From positions 1 to 64,000 of the forward strand of contig NZ_JAUYFF010000004.1 in NCBI RefSeq assembly GCF_030691015.1: DNA of 64,000 nt. Direction: 5' to 3'. The translations under genes were made by a program, and so were the position numbers. The notes beneath the pieces were generated by a model. The model ran no database searches, was not told the origin of the DNA, and saw nothing but the letters and a program-made list of their open reading frames with translations. The DNA is from Sulfuricurvum sp. GTDB taxonomy: Bacteria > Campylobacterota > Campylobacteria > Campylobacterales > Sulfurimonadaceae. Below, piece by piece: positions 17,947 to 27,379 of the stretch. Each line of letters begins with the position of its first letter. Within the stretch, counting starts at the first letter, position 1.

Positions 17947-19417
17947 ATTGAAGCTACTGATTGCCGCCTCAGAGGTCGTCCCGTTCGCTAAAAGCGGCGG
18001 ATTGGCGGATGTCGCAGGCGCGCTCCCTAAAGCACTTCGTGCCTTGGGACATGATGTCCGCATCGTTATGCCGCGCTATTACAGTGTGGATCGTGAAAAA
18101 TATGCCCTAAAAATGATGCACGGTTCTCTTGGTGTCCCGATGGGGGCATTCGGTGAACTGTGGGCCGGTGTCTATGAGGGGACACTCCCCGGCACCGATA
18201 TTCCGGTCTATTTTATCGAGCATGAGGGATTTTTCGGGCGCGGTGGATTGTATGAGGAGAATGGATTTAGCTATTTGGATAACGACACACGGTTTATCTT
18301 TTTCTCCCGTGCCGTGATGCAGCTTGCCAAAAAACTCCGATTTCATCCCGATGTCATCCACGCAAACGACTGGCATACCGCTTCCATTGCGATGATGCTC
18401 AACACCCATTATGCCTATGATGGCGATTTCGCCTATACCGGATCGCTTTTAACTATCCACAATCTTCAGCATCAAGGTCACTTCAGCAAAGGGGCAATGG
18501 ATGTTTTGGATATCGGATGGGAACATTTCAATGCCGATGAGATCGAAGAGTATGATGGGGTCAATCTTCTCAAAGCGGGGATAGTTCACGCCGATGCCAT
18601 CAGTACCGTAAGCCGAAAATATGCACAGGAGATACGGACTCACGAGTTTGGATGGGGATTGGAGCGATTGATTGATACGAATGCCTATAAGCTTCAGGGG
18701 ATTCTTAACGGTGTCGATTATGATGAATGGAGCCCTGCTGTTGATCCCTTTATCGCACAGAGCTTCGAGTGTGACTCAATGGAGGGGAAAAAAGTGTGTA
18801 AGCGTGCCTTGCAGAACACCTTTGGACTTCCGCAGCGCGATGATGTTCCCGTGATCGGTATGGTAGGAAGACTCGTGGAGCAAAAAGGGATCGAACTGAT
18901 TGTCCACTCGATTCATGCGCTGATGCAGATGGAGATTCAAATCGTCCTTCTCGGTGCGGGAGAAAAATGGGCAGAACATTTTTTCAGCGATATCTGCGGA
19001 CGATATCCCCATAAATTCGGCTGTTATATCGGATATCGCAACGATCTGGCGCACCAAATCGAAGCGGGAAGCGATCTCTTTTTGATGCCCTCGCTGTTTG
19101 AGCCGTGCGGACTAAACCAAATCTACTCTCTGCGCTACGGAACACTCCCTATCGTTCGGGGTACGGGCGGGTTGGATGACACGATTGAAAATTATGCCAA
19201 TGACTCTATGCATGGGACAGGGTTCAAATTTTACGATGCGACACCGGATGCATTGATCAATACCGTAGGTTGGGCTGTGTATACGTGGTACAATGATGCG
19301 CAAGGGTTTTCACAAATGCAGCGTAATGCGATGGAGAGACGATTTGATTGGAATGGAGCGGCAAAAGAGTATGAAGCACTTTACTATCATATTAAAGCGG
19401 GGAGAAGGGGAGAATGA
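17939..19417 (+). CDS. glgA: Glycogen synthase, copy 2
   Basis: A 492-residue GT5 synthase with K18-SGGLADVAGALPKAL at the N-terminus and EPCGLNQI ... GTGGLDDTIENY at the C-terminus, closer to the classical bacterial GlgA than copy 1. GGAGG at 17928-17932 is six bases before the ATG at 17939, so this start is preferred over the ATG at 17933 that touches the ribosome site. It overlaps the kinase gene by 8 nt and glgB by 4 nt. Two synthases in one operon suggest different primers, donors or regulation. Confidence 0.93.
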   Translation: MDKLKLLIAASEVVPFAKSGGLADVAGALPKALRALGHDVRIVMPRYYSVDREKYALKMMHGSLGVPMGAFGELWAGVYEGTLPGTDIPVYFIEHEGFFGRGGLYEENGFSYLDNDTRFIFFSRAVMQLAKKLRFHPDVIHANDWHTASIAMMLNTHYAYDGDFAYTGSLLTIHNLQHQGHFSKGAMDVLDIGWEHFNADEIEEYDGVNLLKAGIVHADAISTVSRKYAQEIRTHEFGWGLERLIDTNAYKLQGILNGVDYDEWSPAVDPFIAQSFECDSMEGKKVCKRALQNTFGLPQRDDVPVIGMVGRLVEQKGIELIVHSIHALMQMEIQIVLLGAGEKWAEHFFSDICGRYPHKFGCYIGYRNDLAHQIEAGSDLFLMPSLFEPCGLNQIYSLRYGTLPIVRGTGGLDDTIENYANDSMHGTGFKFYDATPDALINTVGWAVYTWYNDAQGFSQMQRNAMERRFDWNGAAKEYEALYYHIKAGRRGE

Positions 19418-21360
19418 ATAATATCCAACACTGTCCTATAACGTATGAAGTGTCAAGACTGAGTGAGCTTGATATCTATTTGTTTAAACAAGGCAATCAC
19501 ACCAAACTCTATGAAAAGCTCGGATCACATACCATGGTTTCTGAGGGGAAAGCAGGGGTGTATTTTGCAGTGTGGGCACCTAATGCTGCACGTGTAAGCG
19601 TACGGGGCGATTTTAACCATTATCATACCGATTCACATCCTCTGAAGTTGCGCGAAGATGAATCGGGTATCTGGGAGGGGTTTATTGCGGGAGTAGAGCA
19701 AGGGCTTACCTACAAATATCATATTGTTTCAAAATACCATGATATCGTCCATGATAAAAGTGATCCTTTCGGTTTTTATGCGGAAGAACCGCCGAAATCG
19801 GCTTCACGGGTTTGGAGTTTAGAAGGATACGGCTGGAGTGATACTACGTGGATGGAGGAACGCTACCTCCATAATGCTCATGATGCACCGGTCAGTGTCT
19901 ATGAGATGCATGTCGGTTCATGGAGACGCAAGGTTGAGGAAAATAACCGTTTTCTTACCTATCGGGAACTTGCGGTAGAGTTGGTGGCGTATCTGAAATC
20001 GATGAACTATACCCATGTCGAATTTATGCCCCTTACCGAATATCCCTATTTCGGTTCATGGGGATATCAGGTAGTAGGCTATTTTGCCGCTACGGCACGT
20101 TTTGGGACGCCGCAGGATTTGATGTACTTGATCGATGTACTGCATCAAAACGGTATCGGAGTGATTATGGACTGGGTACCGTCGCATTTTGCGGTGGATA
20201 TGCACGGGTTGATAAATTTTGACGGTACTGCCCTTTATGAGCACGATGATCCGCGTCAGGGGTACCATCCTGAATGGGGAAGTATCATCTTTAATTACGG
20301 GCGGAATGAAGTACAGTCGTTTTTGATCAGCTCGGCAATGTTTTGGTTGGATAAATATCACATCGACGGTATTCGTGTCGATGCGGTTGCCTCGATACTG
20401 TATCTCAACTATGCAAGAGAAGAGGGGGAATGGATACCTAACATCCATGGTGGGAATGAAAATCTTGAAGCGATTGAGTTTTTGAAAAAACTCAATATTA
20501 GTGTCTACGGGGAATTTTCCGATATTTTGATGATTGCCGAAGAATCAACCGCCTATCCGATGGTAACTCGGCCGGTAGATGTCGGAGGGCTTGGGTTCGG
20601 ATTCAAATGGAGTATGGGGTGGATGCACGATTCGCTCAAATACATGAGTTATGATCCGATTTATCGTCAGCATCACCACCATCAGCTTACCTTTAGTATG
20701 TGGTATGGGTTTGATGAGAACTTTATGCTGCCGCTGAGTCACGATGAGGTCGTTCACATGAAAGGCTCACTCATCAACAAAATGCCCGGTGACACGAATC
20801 AGAAATTTGCCCATTTACGCTCATTATATGCATATATGATGGGACACCCCGGCAAAAAACTTCTCTTTATGGGGGGTGAAATTGCCCAATTCGCAGAGTG
20901 GAGTTTTGAACGCTCCCTTGATTGGCATCTGTTGGAATATCCTCTCCATAGAGGTTTAAATAAAATGGTCTCTGATCTCAATACCCTCTATAAAAATGAG
21001 CGTGCATTGCATCTTTATGATGAAAAACGTGAAGGGTTTGAGTGGATCGATGATCGCGATTCCAGCCATAACTGTATCAGTTTTATCCGTAAAAGCGATA
21101 TTTCGGATGAGAGTGTTTATGTGGTGTGTAATTTTGCGGATCATGTGAGAGAAAATTACTGTTTAGGTGTACCGTATGAGGGGGAATATGTTGAAATTTT
21201 CAATTCCCAATCGTCCTATTACGAGGGGTGGAATATTGGAAATACAGGACCTTTGCAATCAGAGGAGAGGGTGATGCATGGACGTCCTTACACCTTAACA
21301 TTAACGCTGCCTCCATTGGGCGTACTGTATCTCAAACGAAATGCAGATAAAAATAATTAA
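19414..21360 (+). CDS. glgB: 1,4-alpha-glucan branching enzyme
   Basis: A 648-residue GH13 branching enzyme. An N-terminal CBM48 is seen (VYFAVWAPNAARVSVRGDFN), followed by the catalytic barrel: DWVPSHF, GIRVDAVAS (nucleophile D323), IAEEST (acid/base E376 or E377) and SHDEVVH (D444). A C-terminal beta domain ends the protein. It introduces alpha-1,6 branches into glycogen. The start overlaps glgA copy 2 by 4 nt. A second GH13 protein with branching-enzyme-like features is encoded convergently at 23075-24862. Confidence 0.95.
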   Translation: MNNIQHCPITYEVSRLSELDIYLFKQGNHTKLYEKLGSHTMVSEGKAGVYFAVWAPNAARVSVRGDFNHYHTDSHPLKLREDESGIWEGFIAGVEQGLTYKYHIVSKYHDIVHDKSDPFGFYAEEPPKSASRVWSLEGYGWSDTTWMEERYLHNAHDAPVSVYEMHVGSWRRKVEENNRFLTYRELAVELVAYLKSMNYTHVEFMPLTEYPYFGSWGYQVVGYFAATARFGTPQDLMYLIDVLHQNGIGVIMDWVPSHFAVDMHGLINFDGTALYEHDDPRQGYHPEWGSIIFNYGRNEVQSFLISSAMFWLDKYHIDGIRVDAVASILYLNYAREEGEWIPNIHGGNENLEAIEFLKKLNISVYGEFSDILMIAEESTAYPMVTRPVDVGGLGFGFKWSMGWMHDSLKYMSYDPIYRQHHHHQLTFSMWYGFDENFMLPLSHDEVVHMKGSLINKMPGDTNQKFAHLRSLYAYMMGHPGKKLLFMGGEIAQFAEWSFERSLDWHLLEYPLHRGLNKMVSDLNTLYKNERALHLYDEKREGFEWIDDRDSSHNCISFIRKSDISDESVYVVCNFADHVRENYCLGVPYEGEYVEIFNSQSSYYEGWNIGNTGPLQSEERVMHGRPYTLTLTLPPLGVLYLKRNADKNN

Positions 21361-21368
21361 GAACTTGC

Positions 21369-21374
21369 TACAAT
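21369..21374 (+). promoter_or_regulatory. Candidate -10 box before the phosphorylase-like gene
   Basis: TACAAT lies 34 nt upstream of the ATG at 21409, in the 48-bp gap after glgB. It is the only gap of any size within the glycogen operon, so the phosphorylase-like gene may also be transcribed separately. Confidence 0.35.
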
Positions 21375-21408
21375 TATTGCATAGATACACCATTAAGAAG
21401 AAGAGATC

Positions 21409-23052
21409 ATGATATTACACGATTACGAATACGATTCGAAATACACAAAGAGTATCGCCTATTTTTCGATGGAGTTCGCTATTCATCAAGGGCTTAAAAT
21501 CTATTCGGGGGGGCTTGGTTTTTTATCCGGCTCACATATGAGAAGTGCGTATGATCTACGTCAAAACGTTGTAGGTGTCGGTATTTTGTGGAGTTTCGGT
21601 TATTACGATCAAACTCGCAGCCCTGATCGCAGTCTCAAAGCGGAATTCGTCCGAAAACATTACTATTTTCTCAAAGATTTGGGCATTCAGGCGAAAGTAA
21701 TGATCCATTCCCAAGAGGTGTATGTCAAAGCTTTTTACCTCTCTCCCGATGTTTTCAGCTCCGCTCCGTTGATATTGCTCTCTACCGATATCCCTGAAAA
21801 CGACTTTTTGGCACGTACTATCACCCACAAACTTTACGATGCCAATGAAGAGACCCGAATTTCGCAAGAGATTATTTTAGGGATCGGCGGAGTTAAGGTT
21901 CTCGAAGCGCTTAAGCAAACCATTGATATCTATCACATGAATGAGGGGCACGCATTGCCACTTGTTTTTGAACTGTATGCTAAATACAAGAATATGGATG
22001 AAGTAAAAAAACGAGTTGTCTTTACTACCCATACTCCTGAAGACGCGGGAAATGAGCAGCACAATATCGATTTACTCCATAAGTTCGGTTTCTTCAACGG
22101 TTTAGAATTGGATACGGTTCGTTCCATTATGAAGATGGAAAATGAGCAAAATTTTAATCTCACGGTAGGGGCATTGCGTTCGTCTAAAATTACCAACGGT
22201 GTCTCCAAATTTCACGGAGAAGTGGCGAACCGCATGTGGAGGGATTGCGAAGGGCGTTCTGAAATTATTCATGTCACAAATGCACAAAATCGCCGTTTTT
22301 GGACCGATAAAGAGTTACTGGCGGCATTGGATGATCATGAAGATTATGAAATCATTAGCCGTAAAAAACATCTTAAGAGAACCCTGTTTACCGTCGTCGC
22401 CGATCAGACCGGAAAGATGTTTAATCCTGATGTTCTGACCATTGTTTGGGCACGCCGATTTGCGGAATACAAACGTCCCGGACTTATTAAATACGATCTT
22501 GCCCGATTTAAAAAGCTCCTTCAGCGTACCGAAGAACCGATCCAGATTATTTGGGCGGGTAAACCTTATCCGTTTGATACCAATGCAATCAATGTTTTCA
22601 ATGAGCTGATCCATATCAGCCATGATTATCCGAATATGGCAGTGTTAGTCGGCTATGAGCTTGATCTCTCCAGAATGCTCAAAAAAGGCTCAGACGTATG
22701 GCTCAATACTCCGCGTGTATCACGAGAAGCAAGTGGAACAAGCGGTATGACGGCGAGTATGAACGGCTCTATTCATTTCTCTACGGATGACGGATGGCAC
22801 CCTGAATTTGCCAAACATACGATCAACTCGTTTACCATTCCACCGATTGACCACAGTCAGCCGATCGAGCTTCAGGACGCCGAAGACAATAAAAATATGA
22901 TGGACATACTCGAAAACGAGATTATTCCGATGTATTATAATAAGCAAGAGCAATGGACGCAGATGATGAAAAATGCGATGGCGCATGTTATCCCCGCATT
23001 TGATTCCGGTCGTATGGCACATGAATACTACACCAAAATGTATGACGCTTAG
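21409..23052 (+). CDS. Short alpha-glucan phosphorylase-like GT35 protein lacking the PLP lysine
   Basis: A 547-residue protein of the short alpha-glucan phosphorylase type: YFSMEFAIHQGLKIYSGGLG at the N-terminus, GVSKFHGEVANRMW, and RRFAEYKRPG. Glycogen phosphorylases bind pyridoxal phosphate through a lysine in SGTSGMK or SGTGNMK. Here the motif reads SGTSGMTASMNG, with T448 (codon ACG at 22750-22752) in the lysine position. The rest of the domain is intact. It is either an unusual, PLP-independent glucan-binding or transferase protein, or inactive. AAGAAGAAG precedes the ATG. About 550 residues is short compared with 800+ for the classical enzymes. Confidence 0.82.
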   Translation: MILHDYEYDSKYTKSIAYFSMEFAIHQGLKIYSGGLGFLSGSHMRSAYDLRQNVVGVGILWSFGYYDQTRSPDRSLKAEFVRKHYYFLKDLGIQAKVMIHSQEVYVKAFYLSPDVFSSAPLILLSTDIPENDFLARTITHKLYDANEETRISQEIILGIGGVKVLEALKQTIDIYHMNEGHALPLVFELYAKYKNMDEVKKRVVFTTHTPEDAGNEQHNIDLLHKFGFFNGLELDTVRSIMKMENEQNFNLTVGALRSSKITNGVSKFHGEVANRMWRDCEGRSEIIHVTNAQNRRFWTDKELLAALDDHEDYEIISRKKHLKRTLFTVVADQTGKMFNPDVLTIVWARRFAEYKRPGLIKYDLARFKKLLQRTEEPIQIIWAGKPYPFDTNAINVFNELIHISHDYPNMAVLVGYELDLSRMLKKGSDVWLNTPRVSREASGTSGMTASMNGSIHFSTDDGWHPEFAKHTINSFTIPPIDHSQPIELQDAEDNKNMMDILENEIIPMYYNKQEQWTQMMKNAMAHVIPAFDSGRMAHEYYTKMYDA

Positions 23053-23074
23053 ATAGTGTTATTTCGTACAGCGG

Positions 23075-24862
23075 TTATTGCGAAAAAATTACTACGCTGT
23101 AAGCGCCGATAGAAACCGAAGCATAAGAGGGTAGGCCATCACACGCACCTTCATTTGCGACAATATCGGTACTGGGATGGTTGCTAAAATCGTCATTGTA
23201 CCCTTCCCAATCACTATTGAAGCGGAGTTTCCAAGCTCCCTCACTCGGAAATCCTATGACGTAGTCTTGCTGTGCCTCATGTGAGAAATTTGCAACGATC
23301 ACAACATCATCCGATGCACCCCCCTTGTCCCAGCGATGATATGCAATAACTTTGCGTTCATTGTTCAGATGGTACACCTGTGTAAACTGCCCGCACAAAC
23401 CGCGTGTAAAGCCCTCACGATTGCTGCGCAACCGTATAATATCTCGGTACAAGCGGACGATTCCGTGAAACTCGGCACATTGATCCCAATCAACAGGAAC
23501 CGTATCACGAAACCATCCCCCCTCTAGGAACTCTTGACCTTGGAAAAGCATAGGTATACCGGGTGAGGTGAAGACCATTGCGGCGGCCAAGGTTGAACGT
23601 TTTCGTGCGTACCACCCTTTGGGGTCATTCGGATTGATCTCTTGGGGTACACGCGCATGGCCGTTTGCTACCTCATCGTGCGATTCGCTGTAAATAACCC
23701 GATCAAAGGCATCATCGTTGTAGCGGTATAAGATGGCATCACGGATGGCATCGAGGGATCGTTGCTCGTCTTGGGGTGTAATAACCGCTTGACGTATGGG
23801 ATGGACAAACATAGCGTCCCACTGAGAGGCGAATCCGGCTCCGCCGGCTCCGACTTCTTTTGTGAGCCATCTATTGTTTTGAAGGTCTTCAGCGATGGTG
23901 ACCCGACCGGGAAATTTCTGTGTGATTTGGCTATTGATCCATTGGAGTAGGCTCCACCCCTCAGGAATATCCTGCTTATCTGAATCATTGACCATGCGGA
24001 TAAATTGGGTACAGTCGAAGCGGATTCCGTCTACATGGTACTCCTCCAGCCACATCATGGCATTATCCAAGAGGTACTGACGAACCTCTCCCCGTCCGTA
24101 ATCGGGTCTGGTATCTCCCCATGGGGTGTGTGCTCTATCATCGTTATAAAAATAGATTCCTCCAAGAGCGTTTTCGCTCCAGCCGTCAAACTGCCACAGA
24201 TCCAGATCACTGGGGCCAAGGTGGTTGTACACAACATCCAATATCACTGCAATACCTGCTTGATGGGCACGCTTGATAAACTGCTTAAACGCCAACGGAC
24301 CACCGTAATCGCGTTCTACCGAAAAAATATGGGCAGGGTTATATCCCCATGAGCTTTCACCCGCGAACTCCCCTATCGGCATAATCTGTATCGCATTGAT
24401 ACCGAGCTTTTTCAAATGTCCCAGACGTGCGGATACCGATGAAAATTCCCCCTGAGTGATAGCATCTTCTTGATCATTAAACGTCCCGACATGCAGTTCG
24501 TAGATGACAAGTTCATTCCAAGGGACGATGCTAAAATCATCCCCCTGCCAGTCAAAACGGGTATCGTGAACGATGGCATTGCCGATCGAGCCTGTCACTT
24601 CACGGGCATAGGGATCTATCCGTTTGAACTCACCTTCAGGCGTTGTGAGGAGAAACAGATACTCATCACCTGCATGGGCTTCAGCGATATTGGCGTACCA
24701 ATACCCGTTTTCCTCACTCTGCATAGAGTGCTTGGTTCCATCCCATTCGTTAAATGATCCGATAACGGATACGTGTTGTGCATGGGGTGCCCATACGCGA
24801 AAAGCCACTCCATGCGTGTGTAGAATCGATCCCATCCCCTTGATGATAGTTTCATGGCTCAT
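23075..24862 (-). CDS. GH13 alpha-glucan enzyme, branching-enzyme/alpha-amylase type
   Basis: A 595-residue GH13 protein. An N-terminal CBM48 (FRVWAPHAQHVSVIGSFNEW) is followed by the TIM barrel: DVVYNHLG, GIRFDCTQ (D283 nucleophile), IAEDLQNN (E325) and SESHDEVANG (D396). A C-terminal amylase-type beta domain follows. The combination looks like branching enzymes or maltooligosyl-trehalose trehalohydrolases; substrate is uncertain. The ATG at 24862 is preferred. A GTG at 24895 is possible and would overlap the pyruvate kinase-like gene by 10 nt. It converges on the glycogen operon. Confidence 0.8.
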   Translation of the reverse strand: MSHETIIKGMGSILHTHGVAFRVWAPHAQHVSVIGSFNEWDGTKHSMQSEENGYWYANIAEAHAGDEYLFLLTTPEGEFKRIDPYAREVTGSIGNAIVHDTRFDWQGDDFSIVPWNELVIYELHVGTFNDQEDAITQGEFSSVSARLGHLKKLGINAIQIMPIGEFAGESSWGYNPAHIFSVERDYGGPLAFKQFIKRAHQAGIAVILDVVYNHLGPSDLDLWQFDGWSENALGGIYFYNDDRAHTPWGDTRPDYGRGEVRQYLLDNAMMWLEEYHVDGIRFDCTQFIRMVNDSDKQDIPEGWSLLQWINSQITQKFPGRVTIAEDLQNNRWLTKEVGAGGAGFASQWDAMFVHPIRQAVITPQDEQRSLDAIRDAILYRYNDDAFDRVIYSESHDEVANGHARVPQEINPNDPKGWYARKRSTLAAAMVFTSPGIPMLFQGQEFLEGGWFRDTVPVDWDQCAEFHGIVRLYRDIIRLRSNREGFTRGLCGQFTQVYHLNNERKVIAYHRWDKGGASDDVVIVANFSHEAQQDYVIGFPSEGAWKLRFNSDWEGYNDDFSNHPSTDIVANEGACDGLPSYASVSIGAYSVVIFSQ

Positions 24863-24885
24863 GGTTTTATTCTTCTTTGAAAGGG

Positions 24886-26322
24886 CTATTTCCACTGAAA
24901 GCTCGGATTATAGAGCAGTTTATTTTTACGAAAGATCAAATCCATTTGCCTGAAAATAGTCGTTAGGATCTTGATCGTCTCTAGGGCATAATCTCCTTTA
25001 TTTAACATCACGCACTCCGCCTTATGGGCGAAGGCAACATCGGATATCTCGGCACGGCTGGGCATATTGGTTTTCATTTTATTCTCTAGTACTTGGGTCG
25101 CTAAGATAACAGGCATATGAGCGGCTGTGCATAGGTCTAAAATCTCCTCTTGCATATACGCTAGATTTTCAAATCCGATCTCTATCGCTAAATCGCCGCG
25201 TGCTATCATAATACCTGAGTTGCCGTATTTTATAAGTTCCTCGAGAATCAGCGGTAAATTCTCAACCCCTTTTTTCGTTTCGATTTTGGCTACGATAGTG
25301 ATTAGGCCTTTTTTACCTAAAAAATCGAGCTGATCTATCAAATCGTGAATATCTTCGGGGGTCTGGGCAAAAGATATCCCGATGATGTCGGCGTATTCAC
25401 AAATATGGGGTAATACCTTTTTATCATGATCACAAATTGCTTGAATATTAATATTACTATCGGGAAAGTTGATCCCTTTTTCATCTTTGATAGTGCTTCC
25501 GGATTCTTTGTTGGTGAGAACACCGCAAACGATATCCTCCCCCACTATCTCTTCAATGACCATTTCGATTTTACCGTCATCAACAAATACTCTATCTCCG
25601 ATCTTAACAAGATTACCTATGTTTTCGAGAGTGCACCCTATACTGTAGTGCTTTGATTTTTTCTTCTGTGTGGAGTGTTCTGAGTGAATCAGAACTTTGT
25701 CGCCAAAATAGAGTTTGATCTTTTTTGGTTTTCCCGATTTTTTAGATTTAGTGAGAGAGGTTCTGATTTTGGGACCGGCGAGATCGACATAGATTTTTAA
25801 ATCTTTTTCACCTGAGTTGACATTGCGTATCGCTTGAGCCATCTCGCTCCAAGCTTTTGGGTTATCATGGGCTGTATTAATACGAAAGAGGTGCACCCCC
25901 TCGCGGGAGAGGTTGCTAAACCAATCTTTATCATCGTTAAAATTGGAAGGGACGGTGATCATGATTTTGGTTTTATCACTGGAAGATGAGAAAATTCTAC
26001 TGTTTTTATCCATAATGGCATGAGATTTTTCGTAACTTAAAGGTGATGGTGCAAGATGTACTTTTTTTTGTAAGGCAAGAGAGAGCATCTCAATCGCTAC
26101 GTTAATACTTGCCTCCATATGTGCTTGAGAACGTCCGAATGAGGATAATCCTACTTTGGTCAAGTTATCTTGCAATTGCGAAAAATCATACTTGCGGAGG
26201 TTTAAATAGTGCTTCATATTGAGCAAAGAGACATTTGTGTGTGCTTTATTGATATCCAGCGACATTTTTTCTTTCATATCGAGTAATTTTTCAAGCAATG
26301 TTGTGAGCACATGGGGGTTCAC
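24886..26322 (-). CDS. Atypical pyruvate kinase with N-terminal extension
   Basis: A 478-residue pyruvate kinase-like protein. About 115 residues precede the barrel, which then shows RINTAHDN (147-154), VDLAGPKIRT, the B-domain strand GDRVFVDDG, the catalytic lysine K346 in VAKIE, ARGDLAIEIG (374-383) and TQVLENKMKTNMPSRAE. The usual C-terminal regulatory alpha/beta domain is missing. It should convert PEP and ADP to pyruvate and ATP, but allosteric control must differ. The GTG start has AGGAG 5 nt upstream. It is transcribed with the GH13 gene downstream. Confidence 0.82.
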   Translation of the reverse strand: MNPHVLTTLLEKLLDMKEKMSLDINKAHTNVSLLNMKHYLNLRKYDFSQLQDNLTKVGLSSFGRSQAHMEASINVAIEMLSLALQKKVHLAPSPLSYEKSHAIMDKNSRIFSSSSDKTKIMITVPSNFNDDKDWFSNLSREGVHLFRINTAHDNPKAWSEMAQAIRNVNSGEKDLKIYVDLAGPKIRTSLTKSKKSGKPKKIKLYFGDKVLIHSEHSTQKKKSKHYSIGCTLENIGNLVKIGDRVFVDDGKIEMVIEEIVGEDIVCGVLTNKESGSTIKDEKGINFPDSNINIQAICDHDKKVLPHICEYADIIGISFAQTPEDIHDLIDQLDFLGKKGLITIVAKIETKKGVENLPLILEELIKYGNSGIMIARGDLAIEIGFENLAYMQEEILDLCTAAHMPVILATQVLENKMKTNMPSRAEISDVAFAHKAECVMLNKGDYALETIKILTTIFRQMDLIFRKNKLLYNPSFQWK

Positions 26323-26417
26323 TGTAACTCCTAAAGATTTAAATTTTCTAGATGAAGCTATTCTAGTGTATTATATACATAACTGTGTTGAATTTTTTTT
26401 GTTAAATAGGATAGTAG

Positions 26418-27377
26418 ATGGTTTTTGTTTATCAACGTACTGACAGCGCTTTTGAAACAGCAAATTTGAGTGAAATAAAAGAGCTCGACAAGATAGTTTG
26501 GATTGATATCCTTCAGCCCAATGAAGAGGAAATTAAGCAGATTGAAGCGTTGTTTAATTTTAAATTGCCGACCAAACATGATCGTGAAGAGATAGAACTA
26601 AGTTCACGCTACTGGGAAGACAGCCGAAGTATCAAGATCAATTCCTATTTTTTTGTCTCTTTCTTTTTTGTCGAGAATGCAAAATCACATTACAATGAAA
26701 GTGTCAGTTTTGTTTTACAGGACAATATCTTATTTACAGTCCGTGACAGTGAACTTCAAACATTCGATATGTTAAGTCAGATGCTATTGTCGTATCCTAA
26801 AGAACTTTACACCGGATATGATGTGTTTATGCAGATTTTTGATATTCGAATCGATCGTGATGCCGATTTACTCGAATATGCCTCCAGGGAGTGCGATGAA
26901 ATACGTAAAAAGCTTTTGTGGGAATCGGGGAGTCACTCGGTAGAGGTATTGAGAAAAATCTCTACTCTGCAGGAATTTACCTTAAAAGTGCGGCAATCGG
27001 TTTTTGACAAGCGACGTATTTTGACGGCAATGGCAAAATCGCCTAAGCTCTCAAAACAGATAAAAGAGGATCTCTCGATTATGATGAAAGATATTAACTC
27101 TTTGATCGAATTTATAGCGATCGATGACAATACGCTGGATAATCTTCAAAATCTCTTTTTAGCCCAAACCAGTATCGAACAAAACAAGATCATTAAACTC
27201 TTTACGGTAGCGAGTGTCGCACTCATGCCTCCGACCCTGATTGCCAGCATCTACGGAATGAATTTCCATTTTATCCCTGAGCTTAGCTGGGGTGCGGGAT
27301 ACCATTTTTCTTTGGTGTTAATGGCACTTTCCAGTGCGATTCCGCTGATCTATTTTCGTAAGAAAAAGTGGCTCTAA
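26418..27377 (+). CDS. corA: CorA-family divalent cation transporter
   Basis: A 319-residue CorA protein. It has a long acidic and helical cytoplasmic N-terminal domain, then two C-terminal membrane helices. The signature YGMNF is at 279-283 at the end of the first helix. It imports Mg2+ (or Ni2+/Co2+) as a pentamer in the inner membrane. It is a single gene, divergent from the pyruvate kinase-like gene, and ends 2 bp before the convergent Tpx-like gene. Confidence 0.93.
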   Translation: MVFVYQRTDSAFETANLSEIKELDKIVWIDILQPNEEEIKQIEALFNFKLPTKHDREEIELSSRYWEDSRSIKINSYFFVSFFFVENAKSHYNESVSFVLQDNILFTVRDSELQTFDMLSQMLLSYPKELYTGYDVFMQIFDIRIDRDADLLEYASRECDEIRKKLLWESGSHSVEVLRKISTLQEFTLKVRQSVFDKRRILTAMAKSPKLSKQIKEDLSIMMKDINSLIEFIAIDDNTLDNLQNLFLAQTSIEQNKIIKLFTVASVALMPPTLIASIYGMNFHFIPELSWGAGYHFSLVLMALSSAIPLIYFRKKKWL

Positions 27378-27379
27378 AC

